Assembly (NCBI RefSeq): GCF_016599145.1
Contig: NZ_JAENKO010000028.1
Location: 1-56,488, forward strand
Reading direction: 5' to 3'
Length of the DNA stretch: 56,488 nt
Source: Tomitella cavernea
Lineage (GTDB): Bacteria > Actinomycetota > Actinomycetes > Mycobacteriales > Mycobacteriaceae
A program made the position numbers and the translations under genes. Within the stretch, counting starts at the first letter, position 1. Every line of letters begins with the position of its first letter. Shown one piece after another: positions 35,212 to 42,441 of this stretch. Below the pieces are notes generated by a model, which ran no database searches, was not told the origin of the DNA, and saw nothing but the letters and a program-made list of their open reading frames with translations.

Positions 35212-36372
35212 ATGAGCGGAACCGCTCCCGATTCCCCGGACACGTCGCCGATCTTCCGCCCGCTGAGCATCCGCTCGCTGGAGCTGAAGAACCGTCTGGT
35301 CATGTCGCCGATGACCCGCTCGCACTCCCCGAACGGCGTGCCCGGCGCCGACGTGGCCGACTACTACCGCAAACGCGCCGAGGGCGGCACCGGCCTGCTC
35401 ATCACCGAGGGCGTCACCATCGACCACCCCGCCGCCGTGGAGAACCCGTCGGTCCCCCACATGTTCGGCGACGAGGCGCTGGCCGGCTGGCGGCGCGTGA
35501 CGGACGACGTCCACGCCGCGGGCGGCAAGATCATCCCGCAGCTGTGGCACGTGGGCCCGCTGTGGGGCGCGATGGGCCGACCCGACCCCGCGATCAAGCC
35601 GATGCGCCCGTCCGGCCTGTGGGGCACGCCCGGCGTCACCTCGTACCCGGAGAAGCTCGTCGCCCGCTACTCCCCCGCCACCGAACCGATGACGGCGCAG
35701 GACATCGACGACGTGCTGTCCGCGTACGTGCGCTCGGCGCGCAACGCGGTGGACGCGGGCTTCGACGGCATCGCCATCCACGGCGGCCACGGCTACCTGC
35801 TCGACGCGTTCATGTGGGCCGACACCAACCGGCGCACCGACGAGTGGGGCGGCAGCCTCGCGGCGCGCGCCGCATTCCCTGCCGCCGTCGTCGCGGCGAT
35901 CCGCGCGGAGATCGGCGACGAGCTGCCGATCTTCTACCGCTTCTCCCAGCACAAGCAGCAGGACTACAAGGCCCGCATCGCCGACACGCCTGAAGAGCTC
36001 AAGGTGCTGCTGGGCACGCTGGTCGACGCGGGCGCGGACGTGCTCGACGCCTCCATCCGGCGCTTCGACGCCCCCGTCTTCGACGGCGACCCGTGCTCGC
36101 TCGCCGGATGGGCGAAGAGGCTCACCGGCGCCCGCACCATGGCCGTCGGCAGCTTCGGGCTGGGCAAGACGCTGCGCGAGGGACGCAGCGCCGGCACCAT
36201 CCCCAGCGAGGACAACCGCGAAGAGCTGCACCGGCGCCTCACCGACGAGGAGTTCGACCTGATCGCGGTGGGCCGGCTGCACCTGGCCGACCCGGATCTG
36301 GCGCAGCACCTCTACGAGGGCGGACCGCTGCCGGAGTTCGACCGTGACAAGCACGAGCGAGTCCTGCACTGA
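35212..36372 (+). CDS. NADH:flavin oxidoreductase, old yellow enzyme family
   Basis: A 386-residue FMN barrel. N-terminus: IFRPLSIRSLELKNRLVMSP, then MTRSHSPNG; GGTGLLITEGVTIDHPAA; KIIPQLWHVG; GIAIHGGHGYLLDAFMW with the active-site His pair in a HGGHGYLL version of the usual HGAHGYLL; TNRRTDEWGGSL; and AVGSFGLGKTLREG for FMN phosphate. Reduces activated C=C bonds such as enones. It is read with the SnoaL-like gene (2 nt) and lies upstream of a mycofactocin-type SDR (178 nt), which suggests successive alcohol oxidation and enone reduction; the substrate is unknown. Confidence 0.92.
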   Translation: MSGTAPDSPDTSPIFRPLSIRSLELKNRLVMSPMTRSHSPNGVPGADVADYYRKRAEGGTGLLITEGVTIDHPAAVENPSVPHMFGDEALAGWRRVTDDVHAAGGKIIPQLWHVGPLWGAMGRPDPAIKPMRPSGLWGTPGVTSYPEKLVARYSPATEPMTAQDIDDVLSAYVRSARNAVDAGFDGIAIHGGHGYLLDAFMWADTNRRTDEWGGSLAARAAFPAAVVAAIRAEIGDELPIFYRFSQHKQQDYKARIADTPEELKVLLGTLVDAGADVLDASIRRFDAPVFDGDPCSLAGWAKRLTGARTMAVGSFGLGKTLREGRSAGTIPSEDNREELHRRLTDEEFDLIAVGRLHLADPDLAQHLYEGGPLPEFDRDKHERVLH

Positions 36373-36550
36373 TCCGGGACCCGAATCGACGCGCCGCCGC
36401 GCCGTCCGCCCCCTCTGTCACTGCAGTTCAATACCAGTGGGACGGCGGGGTGGGCGCGGGCGGCGCTTCCCGATAGTTTGGTCTCTGTCATCGTTGTTGA
36501 CCCACATTCGCGACCGCGAGGAGACGCACCGGTCGCAAGGAAGGCAGAGC

Positions 36551-37372
36551 ATGAGCAGAAACGAGGGACGGTTCGCGGGGAAGGTCGCATTCATCACCGG
36601 CACGGCGCGAGGTCAGGGCCGGGCGGAGGCGGTGAAGTTCGCGAACGAGGGCGCGGACATCATCGCCGTCGACGTGTGCGCCGAGTTCCGATCGACGCCC
36701 TACCCGGGTGCAAGCAGGGCCGACCTGGACGAGACCGTCCGCCTGGTCGAGGAGGCCGGCGGGAAGATCGTCGCCAAGGTCGCCGACGTGCGCGACTTCG
36801 ACGGGCTGTCCGCGGCGCTGCAGGAGGGCCTCGACGCGTTCGGGCGGCTCGACGTCGTCATCGCCAACGCGGGCATCTGCTCCGGGCGCATGAGCTGGGA
36901 GGTCTCGGCCGAGGACTGGAAGGAGACCGTCGACGTCAACCTGACGGGCACCTTCAACACGGCCAAGGCGGCCATCCCCTACCTGATCGACCAGGGCGAG
37001 GGCGGCGCGATCGTGTTCACCAGCTCCGTGTCCGGGCTCAAGGGCACACCGTTCACCGGGCACTACACGGCGACCAAGCACGGCATCACCGGGCTGGCCA
37101 GGACGATGGCGAACGAGCTGGGCGAGCACAAGATCCGCGTCAACACGATTCATCCTGCCGGCGTGGAGACCGGGATGAACATGTCCTCGGACATGGGGCC
37201 GCTGTTCGCGAAGCACGCCCACACCCTGGCGCCGATCTTCATGAACTCGCTGCCCTACGCGATCTCGCAGCCAGAGGAGATCGCGGACGTCGTCGCATGG
37301 GTGTGCTCCGACGAGGCCAAGTACATGACCGGCGTGCAGGTTCCCATCGACATCGGCAACCTCAACCGCTGA
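36551..37372 (+). CDS. Mycofactocin-coupled SDR oxidoreductase
   Basis: A 273-residue short-chain dehydrogenase. GKVAFITGTARGQGRAEAVK is the NAD motif, with the insert EGADIIAVDVCAEFRSTPYP and DLDETVRLVEEAGGKIVAKV typical of the mycofactocin (carveol-dehydrogenase-like) group. Then IANAGICSG, FTSSVSGLKG and the catalytic HYTATKHGITGLAR. These enzymes hold NAD tightly and need mycofactocin as electron carrier. GGAAGG lies seven bases before ATG 36551; TAGTTT at 36474-36479 may be the -10. A strong terminator follows. Confidence 0.9.
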   Translation: MSRNEGRFAGKVAFITGTARGQGRAEAVKFANEGADIIAVDVCAEFRSTPYPGASRADLDETVRLVEEAGGKIVAKVADVRDFDGLSAALQEGLDAFGRLDVVIANAGICSGRMSWEVSAEDWKETVDVNLTGTFNTAKAAIPYLIDQGEGGAIVFTSSVSGLKGTPFTGHYTATKHGITGLARTMANELGEHKIRVNTIHPAGVETGMNMSSDMGPLFAKHAHTLAPIFMNSLPYAISQPEEIADVVAWVCSDEAKYMTGVQVPIDIGNLNR

Positions 37373-37379
37373 CCTGGAC

Positions 37380-37412
37380 GCGGGGTCGCATGCAGCGCGC
37401 ATGCGACCCCGC
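37380..37412. terminator. Bidirectional hairpin terminator
   Basis: A perfect 14-bp inverted repeat (GCGGGGTCGCATGC at 37380-37393 and its complement at 37399-37412) with a 5-nt loop, between the convergent SDR and lipoprotein genes. No T-run. Confidence 0.85.
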
Positions 37413-37421
37413 CCCATCCGG

Positions 37422-38459
37422 CTACCCGACCGTGATGGGCTGCTCCATTCCCAGCATGTAGTGGGGTTTTCCTGTGGACGGATCGACCACGAAGCACACG
37501 AGCAGATAGTCTCCCGCGTCAAGCTTCAGCGTGGTCTGCTGCTGCACATCCGGCGCTGCCGCAGCGACGCCGCCGTAGGTCTTATAGGGCGACGGCCCCG
37601 GCGAGGCGCCCTCCGGCGCCGACAGCGCCGCCCGCACGTCGTCCATCGTCTTGCCGTCGGCGGGCGCCAGGACGGCCAGCTCGTGCGGCTGGTCGCCTTC
37701 GTTGACCACTGTGATCGGCTTGTTCCAGTCGATCGACGACGGTTCCGAGAACTTGAAGTCGGTCATCTTCACGGTGGCGTCGGTCTTCGGCCACCCGTCG
37801 CTCTGCGCCGTGGCCCCCGTCGTGAAGTGCGCGATCATCCCCAGCGCGTAATGAGGCTTGCCGCCGGGCCCGGGGATCTGGCAGATCACCATGTAAGTGG
37901 CGCCGGGGTCAAGGTGCACGACCACACTGGACTCGTCGCCGGGCATGACCGCGTTGGGTCCGCCTGCAAAGTCCGCCAGAGGCATCACCGCCCCGACCCC
38001 CGCCGGTGAGGCGAGCGCGGCGGTGAACTGCGGGACCGTCACGCCTGAATGCAGCTTCAGCAATTGCGCCTGGTGCGGCATCATCGTGTCGTTGTTCTTC
38101 AGCGTGACCATGACCGTCCCCGCGGGGGCCTCCGTGGACGGCAGAGTGTACGACATGGCGCCGCCCGCAGTGGTCGCATCGGCGTCGATTTCGAAGCGCG
38201 GCAACGAGTCCGCCGACACGGCGTCCGCCGCGCCGGCACCACCCTCCCCCGCGGTACCGGTGGCAGTGGCCGCCGCGGCGCCGGACGCGCCCCCGCCGGC
38301 ATCGCTGCTGCACGCGACCAGAAGTCCGGCCGCGGCCAGCAGGCTGCAGCTCGCCAGCGCGGCCCGCCTACCGGGGTGCCGCCGACGCTGCACCCGGCCA
38401 TGCTGCAACGCTTGTGTTTTCCGCCCTGGTTCCCGCATTCCCCATCGCACCGACAGCAT
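37422..38459 (-). CDS. Lipoprotein with two cupredoxin-like domains
   Basis: A 345-residue predicted lipoprotein. The basic region and ALASCSLLAAAGLLVAC end at lipobox Cys50, followed by a Gly/Ala linker. Two homologous domains follow (about 95-225 and 230-345). Each shows the order of type-1 copper ligands: His129 (MMPHQAQLL), Cys193 (YMVICQI), His203 and Met208 (KPHYALGM); and His259 (QPHELAVL), Cys322 (YLLVCFV), His333 and Met338 (KPHYMLGM). The Cys-His spacing is 9 and 10 residues, longer than in azurin or plastocyanin. It is probably exported and anchored outside the cell as an electron carrier or copper protein. The start could also be 38438 or GTG 38396. Confidence 0.8.
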   Translation of the reverse strand: MLSVRWGMREPGRKTQALQHGRVQRRRHPGRRAALASCSLLAAAGLLVACSSDAGGGASGAAAATATGTAGEGGAGAADAVSADSLPRFEIDADATTAGGAMSYTLPSTEAPAGTVMVTLKNNDTMMPHQAQLLKLHSGVTVPQFTAALASPAGVGAVMPLADFAGGPNAVMPGDESSVVVHLDPGATYMVICQIPGPGGKPHYALGMIAHFTTGATAQSDGWPKTDATVKMTDFKFSEPSSIDWNKPITVVNEGDQPHELAVLAPADGKTMDDVRAALSAPEGASPGPSPYKTYGGVAAAAPDVQQQTTLKLDAGDYLLVCFVVDPSTGKPHYMLGMEQPITVG

Positions 38460-38766
38460 TCTCCGTCATCCCCTCATCGGGCAGCCTGCTCCCCATCGGA
38501 TACCCACGTCATGATCATGGCACGCGCCGCGCCGATGGCAACGACCGAGCACGGAGCGCGCTCCGAAGTGTTCCGCCCCTGGCCGACGGCCGGGGCCGAT
38601 CTGATGTCATCCGAGAAGGCGGCGGTGCAGATCCACCGCCCTTACTGAGACGATTCCGCATTACGGGGACATTCCCGCTTCACGGGGACGGCCGCCACCG
38701 GGCAGCTTCGGCAGCCTGGACGGCGTTCTTCATAACTTGTAACGATACTCCCGCCGCCACCCGCGC
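38460..38766. other. Gap between the MFS and lipoprotein genes
   Basis: 307 bp without a supported gene. It contains an inverted repeat GGCGGTG-N6-CACCGCC (38621-38640), which could end MFS transcription. An AT-richer patch around 38730-38752 may hold a minus-strand promoter for the lipoprotein gene, but no clear -35/-10 pair is seen. Confidence 0.4.
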
Positions 38767-40323
38767 TCAAGAGGACGAATTGCCGTCCGCCCACACCGGA
38801 TCGCGCTCCGTCGAGCTGCCGCGCAGCAGCACGAGCACCGCCGCCGCCGCGCACGCCAGCAGCACCGCGGTGGACCCCGCCGCCACGTGCATGCCGTTCA
38901 CGAAGGCGTGCCGGGCCGAGTCGAGCAGCGCGTCGCCCTGCGGCCCGCCGAGTTCACCGGCCACGCGCACCGCGCCGCCGAGCGTGTCCCGCACCGCGGC
39001 CCCCTGCCCCGTGGCGAGCCCGGCCACGTCGACGCCCGCCCGGTAGATGCCCATCACCACGCTGCCGAGCACCGCGACCCCCGCCGCGACGCCGAGCTCG
39101 TACGATGTTTCGGAGATCCCCGAGGCCGCCCCCGCACGCTCCGGCTCGACCACGTCGACCACGACGGCAGAGGTGAGCGTGAGCCCCAGACCGCTGCCGA
39201 GCCCCACCACGACGAAACCCACGACGAACACGAGCGCCCGGCCGTCGACGCCCAGCGCCATGAGCAGGACCCCGCCGGCGGCGGCGAACAGGATCGACCC
39301 TGCCAGCGCCCGACGCACCCCGATCCGGCGCGCCACCGCTGCGGCGAGCAGCGCCGCCACCATGCTCGCCGCGGTGCCGGGGGCCGCGAGCAGCCCCGCC
39401 TCCAACGGCGAGTACCCGAGCACCATCTGCAGGTACTGGGTGCCGAAGAACAGCACTCCGGCGAGCCCGAACACGGACAGCAGGTTCGTGAGGATAGCCG
39501 TGGAGAACACCGGATTGCGGAACAGGCGCACGTCGATCATCGGGTCGGCGGCGCGGCGCTGCCGGGACACGAACGCCCACCCGCACAGAACGCCCGCCAC
39601 GACGAGGGCGCCGGTGCGTGCGCTCAGCCCGTGCGACGCGGCGTCCTTCAGCGCGTAGATCAGCGGCACCAGGGCGCCCGCGGACAGCAGCACCCCGGGA
39701 AGATCGAACCGGCCGGGGTGCGGATCCCGCGACTCGCGCAGCACGAACGGCATGGCGACGAGCATGACAAGGAGGACCGGGACAGCGACGAGGAACACCG
39801 AGCCCCACCAGAAATGTTCCAGCAGCCATCCGCCCACGAGCGGTCCGCCGGCCGCACCCCCTCCCCACATCGCACCCCACACGCCGATGGCCGTGGCCCG
39901 CTGGCGGCCGTCGAGGAAGGTCGCGCGGATGATCCCGAGCGTCGACGGCATGAGCATCGCCCCGAACAGGCCCTGCAGCACACGGGCGGCGATGAGCATC
40001 GCGGGCGATACGGAGAACGCCGCGAGCACCGACGCCGCGCCGAAGCCCGCGACGCCGAGCATGAGCAGCCGGCGGCGCCCCACCCTGTCCGCCAGCACCC
40101 CCATCGTCACCAGCAGTGCGGCGAGGACGAACGAATAGATGTCGATGATCCACAGCAACTGTGCCGTGGACGGTTCCAGGTGCTCCGATATGGACGGCAC
40201 GGCCAGGTCCAGCACCGTGGCGTCGATGGCGATGATGAGCACCGCCCCGCACAGCACAGCCAGGCCGATCCAATCGCGCACGCCGGCCCGCGTCGATCCG
40301 CGTTCGACCATCGCCGTCGACAT
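38767..40323 (-). CDS. MFS drug:proton antiporter, DHA2 (14-TM) type
   Basis: A 518-residue transporter with about 14 hydrophobic helices. DHA2 markers: IDATVLDLAVPSISEHLEPS, WIIDIYSFVLAALLVTMGVL, motif A VLADRVGRRRLLMLG, ARVLQGLFGAMLMPSTLGII and GPLVGGWLLEHFWWGSVFLV. A long loop and a C-terminal helix pair (TAVLLACAAAAVLVLL) end the protein. Probably a proton-driven multidrug or antiseptic exporter of the EmrB/QacA kind. Start at ATG 40323 (MSTAMVERG) with AGGGGA upstream; the longer frame is rejected because it reads through the operators. It is divergent from, and probably repressed by, the TetR gene at 40448. Confidence 0.92.
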   Translation of the reverse strand: MSTAMVERGSTRAGVRDWIGLAVLCGAVLIIAIDATVLDLAVPSISEHLEPSTAQLLWIIDIYSFVLAALLVTMGVLADRVGRRRLLMLGVAGFGAASVLAAFSVSPAMLIAARVLQGLFGAMLMPSTLGIIRATFLDGRQRATAIGVWGAMWGGGAAGGPLVGGWLLEHFWWGSVFLVAVPVLLVMLVAMPFVLRESRDPHPGRFDLPGVLLSAGALVPLIYALKDAASHGLSARTGALVVAGVLCGWAFVSRQRRAADPMIDVRLFRNPVFSTAILTNLLSVFGLAGVLFFGTQYLQMVLGYSPLEAGLLAAPGTAASMVAALLAAAVARRIGVRRALAGSILFAAAGGVLLMALGVDGRALVFVVGFVVVGLGSGLGLTLTSAVVVDVVEPERAGAASGISETSYELGVAAGVAVLGSVVMGIYRAGVDVAGLATGQGAAVRDTLGGAVRVAGELGGPQGDALLDSARHAFVNGMHVAAGSTAVLLACAAAAVLVLLRGSSTERDPVWADGNSSS

Positions 40324-40378
40324 TTCCCCTACCTTCGACTCCCCGCCGCGCGCCGTGTGCGGCGCTCGCGACCTCAAA

Positions 40379-40392
40379 ACCGTCCGGACGGT
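40379..40392. promoter_or_regulatory. TetR operator 1 (perfect 14-bp palindrome)
   Basis: ACCGTCCGGACGGT, exactly self-complementary. It is near the likely start of MFS transcription: TATTCT on the minus strand at 40401..40396 would be the -10. Confidence 0.85.
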
Positions 40393-40409
40393 ACAGAGAA
40401 TAGCAGTGT

Positions 40410-40423
40410 ACCGTCCGGACGGT
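40410..40423. promoter_or_regulatory. TetR operator 2 (perfect 14-bp palindrome)
   Basis: A second identical ACCGTCCGGACGGT, 31 bp (about three helical turns) from the first. It covers the place expected for the -35 of the tetR promoter, whose TAGGGT -10 is at 40435-40440. Confidence 0.85.
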
Positions 40424-40434
40424 ATAGCCCTGTG

Positions 40435-40440
40435 TAGGGT
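40435..40440 (+). promoter_or_regulatory. Leaderless -10 (TAGGGT) of the TetR gene
   Basis: TAGGGT, 7 nt, then ATG 40448. It selects 40448 over the in-frame ATG at 40442. Confidence 0.55.
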
Positions 40441-40447
40441 GATGCGC

Positions 40448-40981
40448 ATGACCACGCGGCAGTCCACTCCCGACAGGATCCTCGACGCGCTGGAACGCGT
40501 CCTGCTGCGCGAGGGGCCCGGAGCGGCGACTCTCGAGGCCGTCGCGGCGGACGCCGGCGTGTCCAAAGGCGGACTTCTGTACCACTTCCCCACCAAAGAG
40601 GCGATGCTCGCGGCAATGGTCCGGCGCCTCGGCGCACGTTCCGACGCGGAGCTGGACGCCGCCGTGGCCGGCGGGACCACCGTCGCGGAGTTCTACCTGC
40701 AGGCCCTGGACGACGATTCGTTCAGCGACAAGCCGCTATACCAGTCGGCAATCGCGGCGCTGCGCGGCCTCGACGGGCGGCACGAGGTCGTCCAGGCCGC
40801 GATGACCGAGGTGCTGCGCGGTTGGGATGCGGGGCTGCAGAAGGAGTTCGACGACCCGGTGGATGCGGAGATCGTCCGCCTCGTCGGGGACGGCATCCTC
40901 CTGGCCGCACTGCTGGACCTGCCGGGGCCGGACCCCGACCTGCACGCACGGGTGGTGGCGCGGCTCCTCGGCCGCGCATGA
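40448..40981 (+). CDS. TetR-family repressor of the MFS pump
   Basis: A 177-residue regulator. The HTH is AATLEAVAADAGVSKGGLLY with HFPTKEAMLAAMVRR after it (the usual TetR-type YHF-K motif). The C-terminal ligand domain has LQALDDDSFSDKPLYQSAIA and a TetR_C_37-like ending. It diverges from the MFS gene; two identical 14-bp palindromes lie between them and overlap both candidate promoters, so autorepression and pump repression relieved by the exported compound is the simplest model. It converges on ilvA with 49 nt between stops. Confidence 0.88.
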   Translation: MTTRQSTPDRILDALERVLLREGPGAATLEAVAADAGVSKGGLLYHFPTKEAMLAAMVRRLGARSDAELDAAVAGGTTVAEFYLQALDDDSFSDKPLYQSAIAALRGLDGRHEVVQAAMTEVLRGWDAGLQKEFDDPVDAEIVRLVGDGILLAALLDLPGPDPDLHARVVARLLGRA

Positions 40982-41030
40982 TCCGCCAAACCGGCCCGTC
41001 AGGTCCAACCCCGGCCCGTTCGGGTGGCCG

Positions 41031-42395
41031 TCAGGTCAGGTAACGGTACGCCGGCGACCCCGGCACCAGCCGGTCCACCTGCATCGCCGACGCCTCCATG
41101 CGCGCCAGCAGCGCGGCCAGGGCCTCGCGCTCGCCCAGCTCGACGCCGACGAGCGCCTCGCCGGTCTCCCTGTTGTTGCGCTTGACGTACTCGAACAGCG
41201 TGATGTCGTCGTCCGGTCCCAGGACCTCGTCCAGGAACCGGCGCAGCGCACCCGGCTCCTGCGGGAAGTCGACCAGGAAGTAATGCTTGAGCCCCAGGTG
41301 CACCAACGAACGTTCGAGGATCTCCCCGTAGCGCGAGACATCGTTGTTGCCCCCGCTGATCACGCACACCACGGTGGAGCCCGGCTCCATTCGCATCTGC
41401 TCGAGCGCCGTCACTGCCAGCGCCCCGGCAGGCTCGGCGATGACGCCCTCGGTCTGGTAGAGGTCCAGCATCGCGGTGCATACCGCACCCTCGTCCACCT
41501 GCAGCATGGCGATCCCGCCGCCGTCGGCACGCGGGACGGTGGTCGTGACCATGGGCAGCGACGCGTGCGTCACCACCTGCGCGCCGGCGGCCAGCAGCAC
41601 GTCGTAGGGCAACGCCCCCACCCGCCGGACCGCGGCACCGTCGACGAACGGGTCCACCTCGGACAGCGTGACAGGCCCGCCGGCGGCGAGCGCCGCCGTC
41701 ATCGAGGCCGCGCCCGCCGGCTCCACACCCGCCACGTACACGCCGGGGGCCTGGTCGTGCAGGTAGGTCACCAGCCCCGCCATGAGCCCGCCGCCGCCCA
41801 CGGGGACCACCACCGTGTCCGGCGCCCCGCCGAGCTGCTCGATGACCTCCGCCGCCACCGTGCCCTGGCCTGCGATGGTGCGAGGGTCGTCGAACGGGGG
41901 GACGATCGTCGCGCCGGTGCGCTCCGCGTCCGCCTGGGCCGCGGCCGACGCGGCGTCGAACGTGGTCCCGGTGACCACCAGCTCCACGTACTCGCCGCCG
42001 TGGGCGCGGATGCGGTCGCGCTTCTGCTTGGGGGTGTTCGTCGGCACGTAGATTCGTCCGTGGATGCCCAGCGACCGGCAGGCATACGCGACGCCCTGCG
42101 CGTGGTTGCCCGCGCTCGCCGCCGCCACGCCCGCGGCACGCTCGTCGTCGGTGAGCTGCACCATCAGGTTGAACGCGCCGCGGATCTTGTAGGACCGGAC
42201 CCCCTGCAGGTCCTCACGCTTGAGGAACACGCGCGCTCCGGTGGCCGCCGACAGCCGCTCGCAGTACTGCAGCGGCGTGCGCACGACGACGTCGGCGATG
42301 CGCGCAGCGGCCGCGTCGATGTCGCCCGCCGTGGGCAGCCCGCCCCGCCCGTCGCGCACCCCGGAACCTGCCTGCGTCTGCTCGTTGGTCGTCAC
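41031..42395 (-). CDS. ilvA: Threonine ammonia-lyase (biosynthetic)
   Basis: PLP enzyme making 2-oxobutanoate from threonine for isoleucine. The 454-residue product has FLKREDLQGVRSYKIRGAF with the PLP lysine, AASAGNHAQGVAYACRSLGI, VVVPVGGGGLMAGLVTYLHD and CVISGGNNDVSRYGEIL, followed by one C-terminal ACT-like regulatory part (HYFLVDFPQEPGALRRFL). The start is uncertain: the frame opens at GTG 42416; GTG 42395 (VTTNEQTQ) is preferred, with GACAAT 8 nt upstream as a possible leaderless -10. It lies 46 nt downstream of where dnaE1 ends in the reverse sense (both minus) and is ahead of nothing else. Confidence 0.93.
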   Translation of the reverse strand: MTTNEQTQAGSGVRDGRGGLPTAGDIDAAAARIADVVVRTPLQYCERLSAATGARVFLKREDLQGVRSYKIRGAFNLMVQLTDDERAAGVAAASAGNHAQGVAYACRSLGIHGRIYVPTNTPKQKRDRIRAHGGEYVELVVTGTTFDAASAAAQADAERTGATIVPPFDDPRTIAGQGTVAAEVIEQLGGAPDTVVVPVGGGGLMAGLVTYLHDQAPGVYVAGVEPAGAASMTAALAAGGPVTLSEVDPFVDGAAVRRVGALPYDVLLAAGAQVVTHASLPMVTTTVPRADGGGIAMLQVDEGAVCTAMLDLYQTEGVIAEPAGALAVTALEQMRMEPGSTVVCVISGGNNDVSRYGEILERSLVHLGLKHYFLVDFPQEPGALRRFLDEVLGPDDDITLFEYVKRNNRETGEALVGVELGEREALAALLARMEASAMQVDRLVPGSPAYRYLT

Positions 42396-42441
42396 AACCC
42401 CCGATTGTCGCACCACCCGCGGACGCGGCCGCGGGCCGGTC

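Noticed and set aside
38414-39046. Plus-strand gene across the lipoprotein/MFS gap
   Set aside because: Low-complexity product overlapping two supported genes on the other strand, without a ribosome binding site.
40139-40447. Longer N-terminus for the TetR gene
   Set aside because: The upstream codons read through both palindromic operators and the divergent promoter.
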